Source: Clostridiales bacterium
GTDB lineage: Bacteria; Bacillota; Clostridia; Saccharofermentanales; UBA5734
Length of the DNA stretch: 10,560 nt
Reading direction: 5' to 3'
Assembly (NCBI GenBank): GCA_003532195.1
Contig: DOFA01000249.1
Span: forward strand, 1 to 10,560
The notes beneath the pieces are model-generated. The model made no database searches, was not told where the DNA came from, and saw only the letters and a list, made by a program, of their open reading frames with translations. Below, one piece after another: positions 7,081 to 10,560 of the stretch (positions within the stretch are counted from its first letter, which is position 1; every line of letters starts with the position of its first letter). The position numbers were made by a program, and so were the translations under genes.

Positions 7081-7380
7081 GCAGCGGTTCAGGTCCACCA
7101 GCCCCGCGGCCGTAAAGAGCACGCCTTCGCGTTCCAGCCGTTCCCGCTGCCTAGCCGCGCCGCCAAAAGCGGAGGCGGGAGCGAGCCGACCAGACCCGCT
7201 GATGACGCGGTGCGTGGGAATATTAAGAAATTCCGGCGTTTTGCGCATCGCCTCGCCGACTTGCCTGGCGGCAAACGGCTTGCCGAGCATGGCGGCGATC
7301 TGCCCGTAGGTCGCGACTTTGCCGGCGGGGATCTGGGCGACCAGCTGATAAACATCATCGAAAAACTGACTTTCCCGCAT
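7072..7380 (-). CDS. Alkyltransferase-like protein (ATL), Cys-less MGMT-family DNA damage sensor
   Basis: This 102-residue protein matches the DNA-binding domain of O6-alkylguanine-DNA alkyltransferases: IPAGKVATYGQIA with conserved Tyr25, FAARQVGEAMR with the arginine finger Arg39, and IPTHRVISGSGRL. In active transferases the last motif is PCHRV with the alkyl-accepting cysteine. Here that residue is Thr56, so the protein should not transfer alkyl groups. Cys-less family members (E. coli YbaZ, S. pombe Atl1) bind and flip O6-alkylguanine and pass the lesion to nucleotide excision repair; Trp is the usual replacement in those two. The ATG at 7380 has a GGAG site five bases upstream. It follows the zinc-ribbon gene by 42 bases and may share its transcript. 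It converges on the AraC-family gene with a 26-base gap. Confidence 0.88.
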   Translation of the reverse strand: MRESQFFDDVYQLVAQIPAGKVATYGQIAAMLGKPFAARQVGEAMRKTPEFLNIPTHRVISGSGRLAPASAFGGAARQRERLEREGVLFTAAGLVDLNRCRW

Positions 7381-7422
7381 AGTTGCTCCGTTAGCCCGAT
7401 ACAGGGCAAATAGTCCGGCCGG

Positions 7423-8151
7423 TCAGATGTGGTTCATCTCGCAGAACGAATCGATCATGGTTTTATAGTCATAAAGGAAATACCCGGAATCTCTTTTCCC
7501 CATTTTGGGCTTGCTGGTAAAAGCCGCTATGATCAAGACCAGGAAGACCGTGCCAATGAGAAAAAATCCCGGACCGGTGTTGCCCGTGCTGAGCAGAGGC
7601 AGGCTAATCACGCCTAGGAAAAAGATCAAGGCGCAGCCGGCTTGCCGGTTGCCTTTGGACAATTTATCGATCCTCTGGTTCAGGTCGGCATCGATCAGGC
7701 TTCTGACGCTGGATATATTACGCCGCAAAGTCGGCAGATCACCGGGATCGGCATATCTGAGGCAATTGCTCATGATCGACGGCAAGCCGTAGATGCCATC
7801 CAGCCTGACCCAGTTGTAGTTGATGCCGGAAAAACAGCTGGTGGCGGCGGCCAGGCAGCCGTACCAGGCCGCATAGCAGCCGGCTTGCTTGCTGATCGCA
7901 CTGCAGAAGCGCGTAAAAGCGTTCTGATAATCGGCGGCGCGCAAACACTGGTTGGCCAGCTCGAGATCATTGTCAACCCACAAGATGACCGGCGGCTGGC
8001 TTGCCGGAGCGCTGGCCGCAGCCGGGGGATTCTGGTTTTCAGGCTTGACCGCCAGCGTATTGCCGCAATATTTACAGGTTACGGCGCTCTCATGGTCATG
8101 AATTTGAAGCGGTGCGCCGCAGGACGGGCAAACGGTATTTTTAATGCTCAT
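7423..8151 (-). CDS. Zinc-ribbon membrane protein of unknown function
   Basis: This 242-residue protein is not one I recognise. It opens with a clear zinc ribbon, CPSCG and CKYCG (Cys8, Cys11, Cys26, Cys29). A Pro/Ala-rich linker follows at about 41-54. A helical, Cys- and aromatic-rich segment at about 60-160, with LANQCLRAADYQNAFTRFCSA resembling a TPR-type helix pair, comes next. Two hydrophobic segments at about 171-187 and 196-212 form a likely membrane hairpin, leaving a short charged tail. The N terminus has no signal peptide, so the ribbon and helical region probably face the cytoplasm. Zinc ribbons joined to membrane helices are common in Bacillota proteins of unknown role. The ATG at 8151 has a GGAG ribosome site. 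The gene lies 42 bases after the Gfo/Idh/MocA gene and 42 bases before the alkyltransferase-like gene, same strand. Confidence 0.75.
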   Translation of the reverse strand: MSIKNTVCPSCGAPLQIHDHESAVTCKYCGNTLAVKPENQNPPAAASAPASQPPVILWVDNDLELANQCLRAADYQNAFTRFCSAISKQAGCYAAWYGCLAAATSCFSGINYNWVRLDGIYGLPSIMSNCLRYADPGDLPTLRRNISSVRSLIDADLNQRIDKLSKGNRQAGCALIFFLGVISLPLLSTGNTGPGFFLIGTVFLVLIIAAFTSKPKMGKRDSGYFLYDYKTMIDSFCEMNHI

Positions 8152-8193
8152 TCATGTGTTCTCCACTCATGTCAGCTAGATTGAGGCGTTTTA

Positions 8194-9345
8194 CTAAACC
8201 TTCACCCAGATGGAATCATTTTTTCCGCTCTCGATGACAGCATGGAGGAACTTGACGCCCTCCAGCCCGTCAATCACATTCGGGAAATCCAGGTCGTCGG
8301 GGGTCAGCGGTTCATAGTTGGCCTTTTTCAGGAGCGCGCCCATGAAGATTTTATAGAAATTGGCGAAGGCTTCATAATGCCCCTCGATATGGCCGCTGGG
8401 GATGCGGCTCAGTTCGGCGGCGCGGCCGCGCACATAGCCGGCGCCCCGGTAATGCATCTGGGGAGCGTCGCCCCGGGGCGTATATTTCAGGCATTCGGGA
8501 TTTTCCTGGAACCACTCGATCGCGCCCAGCGTTCCATAGATGCGGACCCGCAGGCTGTTCATGTGGCCGATGGCGACCTGGGAACTCCAGAAGACGCCGC
8601 TGGCGCCGTTGGAAAACTCCAGCAGCATGTTGGCGTTGAGGTCGAGGTCATGTTCAAAATAATCGGTCCTGGCAATGACGCGCTTCACCCGCAGCCCGGT
8701 CATGTAGGACACGGTGTGCTCAATGTGGGTGCCGATGTCGCCGACACAGTTGGAAATACCCGAGACTTTGGGATCAGCCCGCCAGCCGGAAAACTTGGCG
8801 GTCTTGCTGATCGTTTTGCTCAATTCATCGATCAGCCATTCCTGCGGATACTCGGCATTGATATTGATCACTTCGCCGATTTTACCTTCGGTGATCAGCT
8901 GCCGGGCATACTTGACCATCGGATAGCCGGAATAAGCATAAGTGACGCCAAACAGCAAATCCTTTTCCCGGACAATCCGGGCCAGTTCTTCGGCCTGCCC
9001 AACCTCGCTGCAGAGCGGCTTCTCGCAGACGACCGGGAATCCCTGGTTGAGAAATTCCCTGGCAATCTCGTAATGGCTGACATTGGGCGTGACAATGACC
9101 ACAAAGTCCGGCCTGTCCGCGCGGGCGCTTTCTTTAGCCGCCATTTCCCGGTAATTGGCATAAACCCGGTCCGGATCGACATGGAATGTCTCGGCGGTCA
9201 GGCGGTTTTTCTCTTCATGGGTGCTGAAGCAGCCGGCTGCCAGGGTTGTGTAAGGCTCGAAAGCAATGGCGCCCCTGTGGACCTTGCCGATGAAAGCATT
9301 CAAATCCCCGCCCACCATGCCATAGCGGATTTGTTCTTTTTTCAT
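8194..9345 (-). CDS. Gfo/Idh/MocA-family NAD(P)-dependent oxidoreductase
   Basis: This 383-residue, probably cytoplasmic dehydrogenase acts on a sugar, inositol or related polyol (family knowledge). The N-terminal Rossmann fold starts IRYGMVGGDLNAFIG, a slightly divergent dinucleotide loop. VVIVTPNVSHYEIA and the catalytic-lysine motif CEKPL (Lys109) follow. The C-terminal alpha/beta domain has GDIGTHIEHT, giving the Asp203/His207 pair of the family's active site. Length is normal for the family. The ATG at 9345 is chosen because AGGGAG sits just upstream; an in-frame ATG at 9375 would add ten residues with no ribosome site. A promoter and a stem-loop lie in the leader. Family members range from inositol and glucose-6-phosphate-type dehydrogenases to sugar epimerases and glycosidases, so the substrate cannot be told. 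Confidence 0.93.
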   Translation of the reverse strand: MKKEQIRYGMVGGDLNAFIGKVHRGAIAFEPYTTLAAGCFSTHEEKNRLTAETFHVDPDRVYANYREMAAKESARADRPDFVVIVTPNVSHYEIAREFLNQGFPVVCEKPLCSEVGQAEELARIVREKDLLFGVTYAYSGYPMVKYARQLITEGKIGEVININAEYPQEWLIDELSKTISKTAKFSGWRADPKVSGISNCVGDIGTHIEHTVSYMTGLRVKRVIARTDYFEHDLDLNANMLLEFSNGASGVFWSSQVAIGHMNSLRVRIYGTLGAIEWFQENPECLKYTPRGDAPQMHYRGAGYVRGRAAELSRIPSGHIEGHYEAFANFYKIFMGALLKKANYEPLTPDDLDFPNVIDGLEGVKFLHAVIESGKNDSIWVKV

Positions 9346-9386
9346 ACATTTCTCCCTTCTGTCTGCAGCGATCAAGCTGGATTTCC

Positions 9387-9408
9387 ATCGCGGAAGCCTG
9401 CTCGCGAT
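9387..9408 (-). promoter_or_regulatory. Stem-loop in the leader of the Gfo/Idh/MocA gene
   Basis: ATCGCG (9387-9392) and CGCGAT (9403-9408) form a six-base-pair stem with a ten-base loop in the predicted leader, about 40 bases before the start codon. There is no U tract after it, so it is not an attenuator of the usual kind. It may be a regulatory hairpin, a protein-binding inverted repeat, or chance. Confidence 0.3.
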
Positions 9409-9430
9409 CCGAAGCGCAAAAGATCCATAT

Positions 9431-9443
9431 GATTAATATAATC
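9431..9443. repeat. Operator-like inverted repeat overlapping the -10 region of the Gfo/Idh/MocA gene
   Basis: GATTA (9431-9435) and TAATC (9439-9443) flank a three-base centre, giving a 13-base imperfect palindrome over the predicted -10 element. A wider GATCCA (9422-9427) / TGGATC (9457-9462) pair brackets the same promoter but has a different centre. A repressor binding either would block transcription. Confidence 0.3.
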
Positions 9444-9464
9444 TTATTTGTGGTACTGGATCAA
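9435..9464 (-). promoter_or_regulatory. Probable promoter of the Gfo/Idh/MocA gene
   Basis: On the - strand TTGATC (9459-9464) is followed by an 18-base spacer and TATATT (9435-9440, five of six to consensus). A transcript would begin near 9428, leaving a leader of about 83 bases. The rest of the gap, up to the hicB stop at 9580, holds no recognisable gene or terminator. Confidence 0.45.
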
Positions 9465-9579
9465 ATATAGCACAGTCCGCTGGCCCTGTCCAATATCCAG
9501 CCGGCCGCGGTTATTTCCGTGCGATAACGAGCATCAGGAAAGGCTGCCTCCCAGTGGTTAGGAAATATGTACTACTCGA

Positions 9580-9984
9580 TCAGACACCTCTTCGATCACT
9601 CAGTCCCAGACGGTCAACCAGCGCTTCCTGCAGGACTTGCGAGAAATTAATATTTGCTTTTTCCGCCCGGGCATTTAACCAGCTTGGCAGCGTACAATTC
9701 TTACGGATGGAACGATTTTCCAGCCATGCCCGATATTCGTCGAAATCCACATCAACCAGAGTCACGATTTCCTGCCGCTCAGATGCAAAGTTTTCAATAG
9801 ATGATGGTGAAGGAACGGACTGGCCATCATCTTGTAGCTCGACGGCTGTCAGGCAGATCACATCTCTGGCCATGGCAAGGGCATCAACCCAGTCTTTGCC
9901 TTGGGTAACCAGATCAAGATCGGGTACTCTGACCAGAATATGTTGATCCCCTTTTTGCAGGATAACTGGATAAACAACTTTCAT
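9580..9984 (-). CDS. hicB: HicB-family antitoxin with C-terminal ribbon-helix-helix domain, no adjacent hicA
   Basis: This 134-residue protein has both parts of a HicB antitoxin. Residues 1-60 form the partial RNase-H-like toxin-binding fold (MKVVYPVIL, VRVPDLDLVTQGKDWVDALAMARD, DDGQSVPSPS). Residues 91-127 form a ribbon-helix-helix DNA-binding domain (KNCTLPSWLNARAEKANINF, SQVLQEALVDRLGL). HicB neutralises the mRNA-cleaving toxin HicA and represses its own promoter through the DNA-binding domain. hicA is normally adjacent, usually just upstream, but neither the 223 bases upstream nor the 234 bases downstream hold a HicA-like frame. The LVRVPDLD segment replaces the usual Y.VxFPDLPG, a small divergence at the Gly turn. 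The ATG at 9984 follows GGAGG by five bases. A strong promoter with an embedded palindrome drives it. Confidence 0.87.
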   Translation of the reverse strand: MKVVYPVILQKGDQHILVRVPDLDLVTQGKDWVDALAMARDVICLTAVELQDDGQSVPSPSSIENFASERQEIVTLVDVDFDEYRAWLENRSIRKNCTLPSWLNARAEKANINFSQVLQEALVDRLGLSDRRGV

Positions 9985-10044
9985 ACATTCCTCCGCGAGT
10001 AAACAATCTAATTATGTCCCTTTGCTTCATGATTCGACTTCTAT

Positions 10045-10073
10045 ATTATACGCATAGTATGCGCATTAATCAA
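10045..10073 (-). promoter_or_regulatory. Near-consensus promoter of hicB
   Basis: On the - strand TTGATT (10068-10073) and a perfect TATAAT (10045-10050) are separated by exactly 17 bases. Transcription would begin near 10038, giving a leader of about 54 bases. This is the best promoter in the window. Its position straight in front of hicB leaves no room for a hicA gene within the same transcript upstream. Confidence 0.75.
10051..10063. promoter_or_regulatory. Palindromic operator in the hicB promoter spacer
   Basis: CGCATA (10051-10056) and TATGCG (10058-10063) form a perfect inverted repeat around one base and lie wholly between the -35 and -10 elements. Ribbon-helix-helix proteins bind such short palindromes, so autorepression by HicB is the natural reading (inference). 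Confidence 0.6.
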
Positions 10074-10112
10074 ATAGCTCATCATGGCTCTGCCTAATCA
10101 AGTCAGAACTGA

Positions 10113-10128
10113 GATTTTTATAAAAATC
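10113..10128. repeat. Perfect 16-bp AT-rich palindrome between hicB and the LacI-type gene
   Basis: GATTTTTATAAAAATC at 10113-10128 is identical to its own reverse complement. It sits midway in the 223-base divergent region, upstream of both genes. It could be a regulator site or an AT-rich upstream promoter element. A TACAAT hexamer at 10134-10139 just beyond it might serve as a -10 for the rightward gene, but no good -35 goes with it. Confidence 0.5.
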
Positions 10129-10166
10129 ATATATACAATAGAAACAGTTCGAGATACACTTATATC

Positions 10167-10184
10167 AATGCAAGCGAATGCATT
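10167..10184. promoter_or_regulatory. LacI/CcpA-type operator ahead of the LacI-family gene
   Basis: AATGCA (10167-10172) and TGCATT (10179-10184) are inverted around a six-base centre that contains CG. The inner 14 bases (10169-10182) fit the loose catabolite-response pattern TGNAANCGNNNNCA. The site ends 24 bases before the LacI-type start codon, in a position to control it, most simply by autorepression. Confidence 0.5.
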
Positions 10185-10207
10185 AATTTTTCGAGCCGAG
10201 GCGCAGC

Positions 10208-10560
10208 ATGCCGATGACCACCAAAGACATTGCGCGGATTGCCGGAGTCAGCCAGGCGACCGTGTCGCGCAGCCTGAACAACAGCCCGCTGATTTCCGAG
10301 GGGACCCGCCGCCGGATTCTGGACATCGCCCTGGAGCAAGGCTTTGAATTCAACGCCAGCGCCCGCAGCCTGAGCACCAATTCGTCCGGTACCATCGGTG
10401 TAATTTACCCGGACAATTACTCGGCTTTCAATTTATATCTGAGTTCCCTCCACGACCAGCTCCGATCCGTTCTCGAGCGGGAAGAGTATGATTTGATCGT
10501 CACTTTTGAGAAGAATCAACAAACCGGCACCAGCCATATTCGGAAATTAATTCTGAGCCG
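10208..10560 (+). CDS. LacI-family transcriptional regulator, 3' end beyond window edge
   Basis: The first 117 codons are present and the frame is still open at the right edge. The start ATG at 10208 follows GAGG (10198-10201) by six bases; the ATG at 10214 is less well placed. Residues 4-30 are the LacI helix-turn-helix (TKDIARIAGVSQATVSRSLN), followed by SPLISEGTRRRILDIALEQGF. The hinge helix SARSLSTNSSGTIGVI, near 51-66, leads into the first strands of the sugar-binding, periplasmic-binding-protein-like domain. Such regulators are usually repressors released by a sugar or sugar phosphate. The operator-like site just upstream suggests autoregulation. The genes it controls are probably to the right of the window, though the Gfo/Idh/MocA gene is another possible target. 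Confidence 0.92.
   Translation, partial: MPMTTKDIARIAGVSQATVSRSLNNSPLISEGTRRRILDIALEQGFEFNASARSLSTNSSGTIGVIYPDNYSAFNLYLSSLHDQLRSVLEREEYDLIVTFEKNQQTGTSHIRKLILS

Noticed and set aside
7381..7422. GCCC-6-GGGC hairpin between the zinc-ribbon and alkyltransferase-like genes as a terminator
   Set aside because: A four-base-pair stem without a T tract is too weak, so the two genes are left as possibly co-transcribed.
8242..9432. A 396-codon open frame on the + strand opposite the Gfo/Idh/MocA gene
   Set aside because: It is as long as the real gene, but the - strand frame carries the full Rossmann, EKP and GDxxxH motifs and a ribosome site. The + frame has no recognisable motif and is a by-product of GC-biased third positions.
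9985..10207. hicA toxin gene upstream of hicB
   Set aside because: Read on both strands, the stretch is AT-rich, filled by the promoter, palindromes and operator, and has no frame with the GSH-type HicA motif.

Overview
The window looks like chromosomal DNA of an anaerobic, moderately GC-rich bacterium, most likely a Clostridia-type Bacillota. The grounds are a glycyl radical enzyme, which is oxygen-sensitive and typical of strict or facultative anaerobes; strong GGAGG ribosome sites; a PASTA-domain surface protein; a HicB antitoxin of the two-domain kind common in Bacillota; and a CcpA/LacI-like operator. The first gene belongs to a family I associate with polysaccharide-degrading anaerobes, including Lentisphaerota and Verrucomicrobiota, so the phylum is inference. 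No rRNA, tRNA, CRISPR array, transposase or phage gene is visible. Coding density is high and no gap exceeds about 235 bases.

Layout, left to right. (1) 2-2720, + strand: the 3' part of a large sugar-metabolism protein (amidotransferase-like fold, beta-sandwich, TIM-barrel isomerase-like end), then a HAD-family phosphatase-like gene. (2) 2759-3910, - strand: a membrane-anchored or secreted protein with two PASTA domains and a Thr/Pro/Ser/Glu-rich tail, with its own promoter. (3) 3996-7045: a glycyl radical enzyme (-) and an AraC-family regulator (+) that diverge from a compact control region of about 100 bases. (4) 7072-9345, - strand: a Gfo/Idh/MocA oxidoreductase, a zinc-ribbon membrane protein and a small alkyltransferase-like DNA-repair protein, with 42-base gaps, possibly one transcript. 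(5) 9580-9984, - strand: a hicB antitoxin gene with no hicA partner in view, behind a near-consensus promoter with a palindrome in its spacer. (6) 10208 to the right edge, + strand: the 5' end of a LacI-family regulator with an operator-like inverted repeat just upstream.

How the genes may work together (inference): the sugar-isomerase-like protein, HAD phosphatase, Gfo/Idh/MocA dehydrogenase, LacI regulator and AraC-controlled glycyl radical enzyme fit an accessory region for uptake and anaerobic breakdown of an unidentified sugar, polyol or derivative. The glycyl radical enzyme is the best candidate for undescribed chemistry. Its radical glycine, active-site cysteine and acidic residue are all present, but I cannot assign it to a characterised class, and no radical-SAM activase gene lies in the window. 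The hicB gene and the alkyltransferase-like gene are probably unrelated to this metabolism.
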